Position numbers and translations under genes: made by a program. 64,000 nt of DNA from Cyanobium sp. Tous-M-B4 (GTDB taxonomy: Bacteria; Cyanobacteriota; Cyanobacteriia; PCC-6307; Cyanobiaceae). The notes beneath the pieces are model-generated. The model saw only the letters and a list, made by a program, of their open reading frames with translations. It was not told where the DNA came from and made no database searches. The stretch spans positions 310,001 to 374,000 of the forward strand of contig NZ_JAGQBA010000001.1 in the NCBI RefSeq assembly GCF_024345395.1. Reading direction: 5' to 3'. Shown piece by piece: positions 16,580-24,725 of this stretch (position 1 is its first letter; every line of letters begins with the position of its first letter).

Positions 16580-17386
16580 CTAATCCACGTCGTGGGCGAA
16601 GCGGCGATATAGAAAATCGAGGGCGTGGTTGCGCAGCTGGCCGTAGCGGGGGTCGTCTTGGATGGCTTCGTAGCGACGGGGCCGCTCAAAGGGCACCTCG
16701 AGAATTTCGCCGATGCCGGCGGCAGGGCCGTTGGTCATCATCACGACCCGATCGGCCAGAAACAGGGCCTCGTCGATGTCGTGGGTGATCATCAGCACGG
16801 TGGGTTTCTGCTCGCGCCAGATCGCCAGCAGCTCTTCTTGGAGCTCCTCCTTGGTGATGGCATCAAGGGCACCGAATGGTTCATCCAGCACCAGCACCGC
16901 TGGTGACACGGCTAGGGCGCGGGCGATCGCCACCCGCTGGCGCATGCCCCCCGAAATCTGCCCAGGTCGTTTGGTGTGCGCCTCCATCAGGCCCACCATC
17001 TCTAGGTGGTGAGTCACAACCTCGCGCCGGCTGCCGGCAGCCAGTTCGGGCCGGGCCGCTTTGACGGCCATCTCCACGTTTTGCCACACCGTGAGCCAGG
17101 GCAGCAGGGAGTAGTTCTGAAACACCACCATCCGGTCGGGGCCGGGCCCTGTGATCGGCTTGCCGTGCAGCGTCACCGAACCGTGGCTGGGCTGCAGAAA
17201 GCCAGACACCATGTTGAGCAGGGTGCTCTTGCCGCAACCGGAGTGGCCGATCACACAGAGGAATTCCCCCTGACGTACCTGGAGATTGATGTCACGCAGG
17301 GCCTCAAATGGCCCGCGCCGAGTCTGGAACACCTGGCCTACGTCCCGAAACTCGAGGAAGGCAGGGCTAGAGGCAGCGGTGGTCAT
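16580..17386 (-). CDS. nrtD: nitrate ABC transporter ATPase, NrtD-like
   Basis: ATP-binding subunit of a nitrate/nitrite-type importer, 268 residues. It contains Walker A GHSGCGKST, the Q-loop region MVVFQNYSLLPWLTV, the signature ISGGMRQRV, Walker B VLVLDEPFGALD and the switch His in MITHDIDEAL. The C-terminal VPFERPRRYEAIQDD is typical of the nitrate/sulfonate/taurine family. The ATG at 17386 overlaps the stop of the upstream ATPase gene by 4 bases; the open frame upstream of it is shadow. It is convergent with narB, leaving 1 base between them. Nitrate is the inferred substrate from narB and nirA nearby. Confidence 0.92.
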   Translation of the reverse strand: MTTAASSPAFLEFRDVGQVFQTRRGPFEALRDINLQVRQGEFLCVIGHSGCGKSTLLNMVSGFLQPSHGSVTLHGKPITGPGPDRMVVFQNYSLLPWLTVWQNVEMAVKAARPELAAGSRREVVTHHLEMVGLMEAHTKRPGQISGGMRQRVAIARALAVSPAVLVLDEPFGALDAITKEELQEELLAIWREQKPTVLMITHDIDEALFLADRVVMMTNGPAAGIGEILEVPFERPRRYEAIQDDPRYGQLRNHALDFLYRRFAHDVD

Positions 17387-18198
17387 CGCGAGGTGGCGGC
17401 TAGTTGCTTGAGCCGGCGCTGCTCCTGCAGGAAGTGGATCAGCTCGGCGCGTAGCTGGTAGTAGGCGGGGTGGTCCATCACCGTGAGCCTGTCCCGGGGG
17501 CGCGGCAGGGGCACCTTCAAGATGTGGCCGATGCCGGCTGCTGGTCCGTTGCTCAGGCACACGACCCGATCTGAGAGCAGCAGGGCTTCGTCAACGTCGT
17601 GGGTGACCATCACGGCGGTGAGCCCCGATTCCTGGCATATCTGCATCAGCTGCTGTTGCAAATTGCCGCGGGTGAGGGCGTCGAGGGCGCCAAAGGGTTC
17701 ATCGAGCAGCAGCAGCTTGGGCCGTATGGCCAGGGCCCGAGCAATCGCCACCCGCTGCTTCATGCCGCCAGAGAGTTCGGCCGGAAATTTGTTAGCGGCG
17801 GCGCTGAGATTCACCGTCTGGATGTTGCGCTCAACGATTTCGCGCCGCTCCTGGTTGCTTTGGGAGGGGTAGACGGTGTTTACGGCAAGGGCGATGTTTT
17901 GGCGCACCGTGAGCCAGGGCAACAGGGAATAGTTCTGAAACACCACCATGCGATCAGGGCCTGGATCGGTCACTTGACGGCCATTCATCAAGATGCCGCC
18001 CTCGCTGGCCTGGTCGAGCCCGGCTAACAGGTTGAGCAGGGTGCTCTTGCCGCAACCCGAGTGGCCAATCAGCGACACAAATTCGCCTGCGGCGATATCG
18101 AGATTGATGCCCTGCAGAGCTACGTAGCGGCCGCCGTCATCGAGGGGAAATACCTGGGTTACGGCATCGACGCTGATCAATCCAGCTGGAGTGGTCAT
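17383..18198 (-). CDS. nrtC: nitrate ABC transporter ATPase, NrtC-like but without the C-terminal domain
   Basis: Second ATPase of the same importer, 271 residues, with GHSGCGKST, LSGGMKQRV, LLLLDEPFGALD and VTHDVDEALLLSD. In the well-studied cyanobacterial NrtABCD system, NrtC is about twice as long because a NrtA-like regulatory domain is fused behind the ATPase. Here the protein ends just after the ATPase (LKQLAATSR) and the next gene starts at once, so that domain is missing. The two ATPases therefore form a plain heterodimer. It lies directly after nrtB in the operon order A-B-C-D. Confidence 0.9.
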   Translation of the reverse strand: MTTPAGLISVDAVTQVFPLDDGGRYVALQGINLDIAAGEFVSLIGHSGCGKSTLLNLLAGLDQASEGGILMNGRQVTDPGPDRMVVFQNYSLLPWLTVRQNIALAVNTVYPSQSNQERREIVERNIQTVNLSAAANKFPAELSGGMKQRVAIARALAIRPKLLLLDEPFGALDALTRGNLQQQLMQICQESGLTAVMVTHDVDEALLLSDRVVCLSNGPAAGIGHILKVPLPRPRDRLTVMDHPAYYQLRAELIHFLQEQRRLKQLAATSR

Positions 18199-19032
18199 TT
18201 AGGCGGCTCCCTTGCTCACCTTGCGACCCACCCAGGCCACTAGGCGATCCAGCAGCAGGCCCACCACGCCCACATAAATGATCGCCAAGATTATTTGGCT
18301 GGAGCTGGCATCGCCGCCGGCGTTGTAGGCATCCCAGATGAAGTAGCCAATGCCGCCGTCGGCCTTCAGCATCTCTGCGGCCACGATTGCCAGCCAGGCC
18401 AGGCCCACGGCGATGCGCAGGCCGGTGAACACGTAGGGCACCGTGGCTGGAATCACGATGTTGCTGATGTAGGCCCGCTTGCTAAGGCGCAGCACCCGGG
18501 CCACGTTGGTGTAGTCCTGGGGGATCTCCTGGATACCCACAGCCGTATTGATAATGATCGGCCAGATCGCCGTGATGAAGATCACAAATACCGCCGAGGT
18601 ATTGGCGTCTTGAAACACCATCAGTGAAATCGGAAACCAGGCCAGCGGAGGCACGGTGCGCAGCACCTGCACCACCGGATCAAACCCTTTGCCGGCGAAG
18701 CGATTTAATCCCAGCAGGCCGCCGACCGCAACTCCTACTACGGCCGCTAGGCCGTAGCCCACAGCTACCCGTTGCAACGAGATCAGGATCTGCCAGCCCA
18801 GGCCCTTGCTGGTGCCACCGTCATCGAAAAACGGCTGGCTGATGTAGGGATCCCAGGTATCAACCAGCACGTTGATCGGGCCGGGCAGTCGCGCAGCGCC
18901 AAGGGCGCCCGAAAGCAACTGCCAAACCAGCAGAAAGGCACCGATGCAGAGCAGGTAGGGCAGGATCTGGGGCAGTGCCGGCAGCAGCCGGCGCCGGCGG
19001 GAGCGCCGGCCCGGGGAAGCGGTGGGGGTCAC
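18199..19032 (-). CDS. nrtB: nitrate ABC transporter permease
   Basis: Inner-membrane permease of 277 residues with about six hydrophobic segments. The cytoplasmic loop that contacts the ATPases reads EIPQDYTNVARVLRLSKRAY, followed by IVIPATVPYVFTGLRIAVGLAW, the EAA-loop region of the nitrate/sulfonate/taurine family. The N-terminus is basic ([16 protein letters not shown]). Its stop directly abuts the start of the NrtC-like gene, and it lies 43 bases downstream of nrtA, so the four genes form an operon. Confidence 0.92.
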   Translation of the reverse strand: MTPTASPGRRSRRRRLLPALPQILPYLLCIGAFLLVWQLLSGALGAARLPGPINVLVDTWDPYISQPFFDDGGTSKGLGWQILISLQRVAVGYGLAAVVGVAVGGLLGLNRFAGKGFDPVVQVLRTVPPLAWFPISLMVFQDANTSAVFVIFITAIWPIIINTAVGIQEIPQDYTNVARVLRLSKRAYISNIVIPATVPYVFTGLRIAVGLAWLAIVAAEMLKADGGIGYFIWDAYNAGGDASSSQIILAIIYVGVVGLLLDRLVAWVGRKVSKGAA

Positions 19033-19075
19033 GGATGGCGGGAGTGGGAACGGGGAAGTTGCTGGGCGTTGGAGC

Positions 19076-20389
19076 TCACTTCATCGCCTTGATTGCCAGG
19101 GCGTTTAGGTAGGCCTTGGGATTTTCCGGGTCGAACACCACACCGTCGAAGAAGGTTTCCTTGCCGCGCGAATCGCTGCTGGGAATGGCCTTTTCTTGAC
19201 CGATTGCAGTGGCAGCCTCCTTCCAGAGATCAGCCCGGTTCACCTTGTTCACCAAGGCATCGATATCGGTGTCCGAGGGTAGGTAGCCCCAGCGCATATC
19301 TTCGGTAACGAACCACTGGTCGTGGCTCTTGAAGGGGAAGGAGGCGTTTTCGCTCCAGAAGCGCATTCTTAGGGGGCTGTTTTTAACTACGCGGCCATCG
19401 CCGTAGTCGATGTCGCCGGCCAGACGGGGTTTAATGTCTGCCACGTTGGCTTTGAAGTATTTGTCCTTGGCAGTGATTTCAGAGAGCTCATCAAGGTTTG
19501 CTGGGTCTTCACACCAGATCTGAGCCTCCTGAACGGCCATCAGCAGGGCTTTGGCGGCCTTGGGATTTTTATCAACCCAGTCGGCGCGCATCGAGAAGGC
19601 TTTCTCGGGGTGGTTTTTCCAGAGTTCGCCGGTGACGGCGGCGGTGTAACCCAGCTTCTTATTGACCAGGCGCTGATTCCAAGGTTCACCAACGCAGAAG
19701 GTGTCCATGGTGCCGGTCTGCATGTTCGCCACCATCTGGGGGGGTGGCACCACTACCAGGTCGGCATCCTTATTGGGATCGATGCCATTGGCGGAGAGCC
19801 AGTAGCGCATCCATAGGTCGTGGGTGCCGCCGGGGAAGGTAACGGCCGCCTTGAACTTCTTGCCCTTAGCGCTGGCCTGTTGCGTTGCTTTTGCAAGGCC
19901 CTCTTTGTTGTCGATGCTGAGCTTGTTAGCCAGGTAGTCCTTCGACACCGACAGCCCCTGGCCCTGCAGGTTGAGCCGCGCCAGGGTGTACATCGGCAGG
20001 GGCTGTTTGGTCTTGGTGATCGTGCCGGCAGTTAGCAGCAGCGGCATTGGCGAAAGGATGTGGGCGCCATCAATGCCGCCGCGGCTGCTGCCTAGCTCCA
20101 GGTTGTCGCGGGTGGCGGCCCAGGAGGTTTGCTTCACCACCTTCACCTCGGGCATGCCGTGCTTGGCGAACAAACCCTTCTCCAGGGCAATGATCAGGGG
20201 CGCGGCGTCGGTGAGGGCGATGAAGCCCAAGGTGGCAGTCTTCAGCTCAGGCGCATCAGCACCGCCGGTCTGACTTGTTGGTTGATTTTCAGATTTTTTG
20301 TTGGGGCTGCCACAGGCAGCTAGCCAGATGGCTCCAGCTGCCGAACCGGCGGCGGTGATCAGAAACTTGCGGCGCGAAAGGTTGGACAT
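19076..20389 (-). CDS. nrtA: nitrate-binding lipoprotein of the ABC transporter
   Basis: Periplasmic nitrate/nitrite-binding protein, 437 residues. The N-terminus has a twin-arginine-like SRRKFLI followed by a lipobox LAAC with Cys26 as the lipidation site, then a Ser/Asn-rich tether. The binding domain begins KTATLGFIALTDAAPLIIA; downstream features include HDLWMRYWLSANGIDP and a conserved FCVGEPWNQRLV stretch. The ATG at 20389 was chosen because it puts the RR signal at residues 6-7; an upstream extension of 22 codons is unlikely. It is the first gene of the nrtABCD operon. Confidence 0.94.
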   Translation of the reverse strand: MSNLSRRKFLITAAGSAAGAIWLAACGSPNKKSENQPTSQTGGADAPELKTATLGFIALTDAAPLIIALEKGLFAKHGMPEVKVVKQTSWAATRDNLELGSSRGGIDGAHILSPMPLLLTAGTITKTKQPLPMYTLARLNLQGQGLSVSKDYLANKLSIDNKEGLAKATQQASAKGKKFKAAVTFPGGTHDLWMRYWLSANGIDPNKDADLVVVPPPQMVANMQTGTMDTFCVGEPWNQRLVNKKLGYTAAVTGELWKNHPEKAFSMRADWVDKNPKAAKALLMAVQEAQIWCEDPANLDELSEITAKDKYFKANVADIKPRLAGDIDYGDGRVVKNSPLRMRFWSENASFPFKSHDQWFVTEDMRWGYLPSDTDIDALVNKVNRADLWKEAATAIGQEKAIPSSDSRGKETFFDGVVFDPENPKAYLNALAIKAMK

Positions 20390-20542
20390 GGCTGGATTGG
20401 GATGGGCCGGAGTGGCGGCAACTGCACTCCGGACGGGCTCCACAAAGAAGCGCACCGAACCGGTCTAAAAATCGAGCCGGCGCTCAAGCTGACCGACCCA
20501 ATTACAAGACCACGGCTGGCTTCAAGTTGAGGGTTGCAATTG

Positions 20543-21664
20543 CTACCAATTGCCGCTTTTGCTGGGATCGGCAAGGGTTTGCCGCAGTCGCTCGCCGCAT
20601 CTCGAGGCCAGCAGAGCCTGCGCTTGCTCGAGGGCATCTGCAAGGCTTTCGAAGCGATCGGCTAGCCAGAGGTAGGCCCCCAGATTCCAGAGCAGCGGCC
20701 CAGCCAGGGGGCCTTCACCACCGAGGGCGGCCAGTGCTTGCTGCTGCCAGGTTTCTAGGTTTTCCCAGGCGATTTCATCGCCGTGGAGGCCGTGGTCCCG
20801 GGGGTGCACGAGCAGCCGCTCCAGGGAGCCCTGGCGGACCCGGGCGGTGATGCCGGCCCGGCTGGTGGGCAGGTCTGTTGACCCCTCCAGGCCCTTCACC
20901 GTGAGCACTTCGCTTTCACCAGCGGCGGCCAAGGCCTCCCAGGCCCGCTTTTCGGTGGGGGGATGGACAAAGCCACTCACCAGTAGGTGGTCGCCGCAGT
21001 GGGGTGTCCAAAGCAGTTCCAGGCTGGCCACGGGGGGGCGCTTGCCAATTTCATCGCGTACCGGCAGCAACCTTTCCGCTGCGGGGAAGTGGTCGGGCTG
21101 GTGGGTGAGGGCCAGGTGGTGGGCGTTTAGCCGTTGCTGCAGAGCGGCGAGGTTGAGCCCACGCCACTCAATGCCGAGGGCGGCGAACAGCTCGGCCAGG
21201 GTGACGCCGTATTTCACCGGCATCGGGTCTCCGCCGTGCAGCACCACCGGTATTTCGGCGCCGGCCAGCACTAGGGCAAGCAGGGGCAGCAGGGGGGCGG
21301 TGCGGCTGCGGCCGTCGTAGGGCACGCCAAAACAAATGGCCTGGCGGCCAGGGGTTTCCAGCTTTGGACCGTGGTTGCGGTAGCTGTCGAGCATGCCGGT
21401 CAATTCGATCGGCAGTGGCCGGCGAATCCGGTGGGCGATCAAAAATGCTCCCAGCTGGGCTTCGCTCGCCTGACCCTGAAGCATCAGGTCCATGGCGTCA
21501 CTGGCCTCATCGCGGCTGAGGCCAGTGCTGGTGTGTTCGCCGCTGCCGACCTTGGCAATTAGTTCACGAAAGCGGGCCCGCTCCGGGCCGAGGGCTTCGA
21601 GGCGCTGCAGGCGTCTGGGCTCTGCCACCGCCGCTGCTGGTGCGGGTTGTAGCGGTTGCGACAC
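20543..21664 (-). CDS. TrpD2-type anthranilate phosphoribosyltransferase-like protein
   Basis: Protein of 373 residues with the fold order of nucleoside phosphorylase/AnPRT enzymes: helical N-domain (LSRDEASDAMDLMLQGQAS), then an alpha/beta domain. The PRPP-binding GTGGD loop of true TrpD is replaced by FGVPYDGRSRTAP, and HGGDPMPVKYGVT follows, as in the TrpD2/YbiB-like group, whose reaction is unsettled. I therefore do not call it a tryptophan enzyme. The start is GTG at 21664. It is divergent from nirA, a neighbourhood that hints at a role in nitrogen metabolism, but this is inference only. Confidence 0.82.
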   Translation of the reverse strand: MSQPLQPAPAAAVAEPRRLQRLEALGPERARFRELIAKVGSGEHTSTGLSRDEASDAMDLMLQGQASEAQLGAFLIAHRIRRPLPIELTGMLDSYRNHGPKLETPGRQAICFGVPYDGRSRTAPLLPLLALVLAGAEIPVVLHGGDPMPVKYGVTLAELFAALGIEWRGLNLAALQQRLNAHHLALTHQPDHFPAAERLLPVRDEIGKRPPVASLELLWTPHCGDHLLVSGFVHPPTEKRAWEALAAAGESEVLTVKGLEGSTDLPTSRAGITARVRQGSLERLLVHPRDHGLHGDEIAWENLETWQQQALAALGGEGPLAGPLLWNLGAYLWLADRFESLADALEQAQALLASRCGERLRQTLADPSKSGNW

Positions 21665-21683
21665 AGGAAGCGACCCGCACTGC

Positions 21684-21701
21684 AGACAATTCCAATTGTC
21701 T
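21684..21701. promoter_or_regulatory. 18-bp perfect inverted repeat between trpD2 and nirA
   Basis: AGACAATTCCAATTGTCT: two 8-base arms that match perfectly around a CC spacer. It lies 20 bases from the trpD2-like start and 135 bases from the nirA start, in the divergent promoter region. The form fits a dimeric regulator. It is not the NtcA consensus GTAN8TAC. Confidence 0.5.
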
Positions 21702-21836
21702 CCCTGCGGGGAGCTGTTTCTCCATTTCTGTTATCCGGCGGCGTAGCTCTCATCGGCGCTTGCTCGGACCCCCTTGCACCTCTGTGGCGGCAGGGAGGGC
21801 AAGCCGAGGTTGTTCCGTGTTCCGAGCGTCCGCCCC

Positions 21837-23375
21837 ATGACGAGCCCCACCATTTCTGCGGCCAGCCAGCCGGAGCTCAGCAAAATCGAGCAGGCCAAGG
21901 TCGAGCCATGTGGGCTGGAGCTGGCGCCTCGCCTCGAGGAGCTGGGCCGCCAGGGCTGGGAATCGCTCGACGAAGCCACGCTCACGATCCGGCTCAAGTG
22001 GCTGGGGATCTTCTTCCGTCCGGTGACCCCGGGGCGCTTCATGGTGCGGCTGCGGCTGCCCAACGGGGTGATCTCGGCCGACCAGCTGGAGCTGCTGGCC
22101 GAGGCGATCGATCGTTGTGGCGATCAGGGCAGTGCCGACATCACCACCCGCCAGAACCTGCAGCTGCGGGGCCTGCTGCTGGAGGACATGGCGCCCCTTT
22201 TGCAGGCCCTGGAGGCTGGGGGTCTGACCAGCCTCCAATCGGGTCACGACAACCCTCGCAACATCACCGGCAACCCGCTGGCGGGCATTGACCCGGAGGA
22301 GATCGTCGACACCCGCCCCCTAGTGGAGGCGATTCAGGCCGCCCTGTTGGGGCCGGCCGGTCCTCGCAACCTGCCGCGCAAATTCAATGTGGCCGTGGGG
22401 GGCGCTCCAGATAGCTTCCTGCTGCACAACGACTTGGCCTTCCTGCCGGCTAAGCACAACGGTGAGCTGGGTTTCACGGTGCTGGTGGGGGGCTTTTTCT
22501 CAGCCCAGCGCAACGAGTTGGCGGTGCCCCTGGGCCTGTGGCTGCGGGCTGAGCAGCTCGCCGACTTCACCCTGGCCTTGCTGTGCCATTTCGAGCGCCA
22601 CGGCAACCGCCACCAGCGCAATAAGAGCCGGCTGATGTATCTGATCGACCAGCTCGGGATCGATGCTTACCGGGCTGAGCTGGTTGAAGTCTTTGCCGAA
22701 CCCGTGCTCTCCCACGATGGCTCCCACCTGGTAAACCGGGCCCCCCGCTCGGGCCTGGGCGTGCAGGCCCAGAAGCAGGAGGGGCTCCACTGGGTGGGGC
22801 TGCACGTGCCGATGGGCCGGCTGGACGCAGCTTCGATGCTGGAGCTTGCAGCTTTGGCGCGCACCTATGGCAGCGGCGAGCTGCGTCTCACCGAGGCCCA
22901 GAACGCCTTGATCGTTGATGTGCCCGGCGATCGCCTCGAGGCCCTGTTGGCCGAACCCCTTCTCCAGCGCTTCCGCCCCGACCCCTCGACCCTGCAGGCC
23001 GAAGCGGTGAGCTGCACCGGCAACGCCTACTGCAGCTTCGCTTTGATCCCCACCAAGGGCGTGGCCCAGCAGGTGCTCGAAGATCTGGAGCGGCGCATCG
23101 AGTTGCCTGAGGCGGTGCGCATGCACTGGACCGGCTGCCCCAATGCCTGCGGCCAGCCCTACATGGGTCAGATCGGGCTGATGGGTGCGAAGGCCCGTAA
23201 GGATGGTCAGATGGTGGAGGCGGCCAAGATCTTTCTTGGCGGCTCCATGGGCGCCGAGCCCAAGCTGGCTGAGCTGCATGAAAAAGGCGTACCCCTCAGT
23301 GATCTTGCCGATGTGCTGGAGCTGCTGCTGCTGGAGCAATTTGGAGCCCGGCGCCGTGAGCCGGCGGGCTCCTGA
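21837..23375 (+). CDS. nirA: ferredoxin-nitrite reductase
   Basis: NirA reduces nitrite to ammonium with six electrons from ferredoxin, using siroheme bridged to a 4Fe-4S cluster. The product has 512 residues, the normal size. Cluster and siroheme ligands are Cys393, Cys399, Cys434 and Cys438 in SCTGNAYCSF and TGCPNACGQ. The first half-repeat shows DITTRQNLQLRGL and GHDNPRNITGNPLAG. I chose the ATG at 21837; an upstream in-frame ATG at 21774 would add an unconserved tail. Genes for two siroheme-related enzymes follow directly, 16 bases and one 4-base overlap away. Confidence 0.97.
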   Translation: MTSPTISAASQPELSKIEQAKVEPCGLELAPRLEELGRQGWESLDEATLTIRLKWLGIFFRPVTPGRFMVRLRLPNGVISADQLELLAEAIDRCGDQGSADITTRQNLQLRGLLLEDMAPLLQALEAGGLTSLQSGHDNPRNITGNPLAGIDPEEIVDTRPLVEAIQAALLGPAGPRNLPRKFNVAVGGAPDSFLLHNDLAFLPAKHNGELGFTVLVGGFFSAQRNELAVPLGLWLRAEQLADFTLALLCHFERHGNRHQRNKSRLMYLIDQLGIDAYRAELVEVFAEPVLSHDGSHLVNRAPRSGLGVQAQKQEGLHWVGLHVPMGRLDAASMLELAALARTYGSGELRLTEAQNALIVDVPGDRLEALLAEPLLQRFRPDPSTLQAEAVSCTGNAYCSFALIPTKGVAQQVLEDLERRIELPEAVRMHWTGCPNACGQPYMGQIGLMGAKARKDGQMVEAAKIFLGGSMGAEPKLAELHEKGVPLSDLADVLELLLLEQFGARRREPAGS

Positions 23376-23379
23376 GCGC

Positions 23380-23385
23380 GGAGGG
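23380..23385 (+). promoter_or_regulatory. ribosome binding site deciding a TTG start
   Basis: GGAGGG lies 5 bases before the TTG at 23391. No ATG or GTG in this frame has a comparable signal. Confidence 0.55.
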
Positions 23386-23390
23386 CGGCT

Positions 23391-24725
23391 TTGAGATCTG
23401 CCCTGCCTCAGCGCAAGCCGGCCCAGCTGCCGGCTTGCGGCTCCCCGGCACGCTGGGGCTGGCTGCAACAGCTGCGCAACCAGCCCGAGCTGGATCCTGA
23501 ACCCTGGCTGCTGGCGCTGGAAAACGGCAGCTTCAGCGCCGACCAGGACCTGCTTGCCGTGCTGGCGGAGCGGCTGGATCCGCCTTCCCAGCGGCGTTTG
23601 CTGCGTTGGTGGCGCCAGCAGCCCGATCCGGATCCCGGCCTGCCCAGCCAGGTACTGCGCCACCGGGATGGGGCAAGTGCCGCCTGGCTGCTGCAGCAAT
23701 TGGCCCCCGGCCCTGGCGCTCTTGGCCAGGCCCTGCCCCTCTCGGCCCTGCCCCAAGCCGTCGCGCTAGCCCTCCTGCCCCTGCTGGGTCACCAGCGCCA
23801 GGTTGCGGCCTGGCCCGTGCTCCTGAGCTGGATGCGGGCCCCAATCGCCACCCCATTGCGGCGCGCCGCTCTCGAAGGGGTAGCCCGTGGTTTGTCGGTG
23901 TGGCCCCGGCACCAACTGGTGGCTGGCCTCAGCGCCCTGGCCGGCGACATCGATCCCCAGCTGGCTGCCCCGGCGGTGGATCTGCTGGCTCGCCTGCCCG
24001 GAGCCCGCCGCGCCCTTGTGCCCCTGCGGCACCGCGAGCTCGATCCCCAGGTGGCCGAGCGTCTCGGCCGCCGCCTCTCTGCTACGCCTGTCCAACCCCT
24101 GCTGCTGGTGGTGCACGGCCGCGCGGGCGGCCAGCTGCCTGCCGAGTTGGTGGCCCTGGCCGCCGAGCTGGAGTGCCGCCGTGGTGCGCCCGTGCGGCTA
24201 CAGGCCCTTTCGGCTGCGGCGCCGCCGGCGGCGACCGAGCTGCTGCAGCCGGGTCAGGTTCTCGGCTTGGTGCCGCTGCTGCTGCTGCCCGGCGGCCATG
24301 TGCGCCACGATTTGCCGGCGATCGTGCGCCATTGGTCGGCTTTTGCCCGCGTGCAGCACTGGCCCTTCCTGGGGGCCTGGCCCTGCTGGCAGGCCGCCCT
24401 CGCTAAGGAGCTGGCCGGATTGGCTATGCAGGATGCCCGGCCCTTACTGCTGCATCACCCCCTGGAGGGTCCCCTGGCAGCGCGTTATCTCACCACTTTG
24501 GAGCGGCGCACCGGCGCCCACTGCGTCGCCACTCCATACAGTGCAGAGCACCTCGCGGAGCTGAAGCTGACCCTTGCTGCTCCAGCCCTGGCCGCTCCAG
24601 CCTTGGCCCTTGCTCTGGCCGCCAACCGGCTCACCGACCAGCTAGCCGAGCAGGTGGGTCCGCCGTTGCTGCAGCGGCCTGGCCTGCGCCAGCTGCTGCT
24701 GGCTGAACTCGAGGCCCTGCCATGA
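23391..24725 (+). CDS. CbiX-type sirohydrochlorin chelatase with HEAT-like N-terminus
   Basis: Protein of 444 residues in two parts. Residues 1 to about 235 are Leu/Ala/Pro-rich helical repeats (for example PLRRAALEGVARGLSVW, DPQLAAPAVDLLARLPG) resembling HEAT repeats. Residues 240-444 look like a CbiX/SirB domain, beginning PLLLVVHGRAGGQLP and containing VPLLLLPGGHVRHDLPAIV, the His-bearing metal-insertion loops of class II chelatases. It probably inserts Fe(II) into sirohydrochlorin to make siroheme for NirA, supported by its place between nirA and cobA. The TTG start is set by GGAGGG. The stop overlaps cobA by 4 bases. The N-terminal half is more than twice the usual chelatase length; its role is unknown. 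Confidence 0.8.
   Translation: MRSALPQRKPAQLPACGSPARWGWLQQLRNQPELDPEPWLLALENGSFSADQDLLAVLAERLDPPSQRRLLRWWRQQPDPDPGLPSQVLRHRDGASAAWLLQQLAPGPGALGQALPLSALPQAVALALLPLLGHQRQVAAWPVLLSWMRAPIATPLRRAALEGVARGLSVWPRHQLVAGLSALAGDIDPQLAAPAVDLLARLPGARRALVPLRHRELDPQVAERLGRRLSATPVQPLLLVVHGRAGGQLPAELVALAAELECRRGAPVRLQALSAAAPPAATELLQPGQVLGLVPLLLLPGGHVRHDLPAIVRHWSAFARVQHWPFLGAWPCWQAALAKELAGLAMQDARPLLLHHPLEGPLAARYLTTLERRTGAHCVATPYSAEHLAELKLTLAAPALAAPALALALAANRLTDQLAEQVGPPLLQRPGLRQLLLAELEALP

Noticed and set aside
14482-16689. Open frame of 735 codons on the minus strand opposite narB
   Set aside because: narB is certain and this is its antisense; long shadow frames are common in GC-rich coding DNA and the product is low-complexity (His, Gly, Gln-rich) without any family motif.
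20536-20553. Inverted repeat GCAATTG-CTAC-CAATTGC over the trpD2-like stop codon as a terminator
   Set aside because: AT-rich 7-base stem without a T-run in the direction of transcription; too weak to call.
21649-21662. Possible NtcA site GTAgcggttgcGAC at the start of the trpD2-like gene
   Set aside because: One half-site is wrong (GAC for TAC), it overlaps the start codon of the divergent gene, and no TAN3T -10 lies at the right distance.
22500-23756. Open frame of 418 codons opposite nirA and the chelatase gene
   Set aside because: Antisense to two well-supported genes, spanning both and their junction; no recognisable domain.
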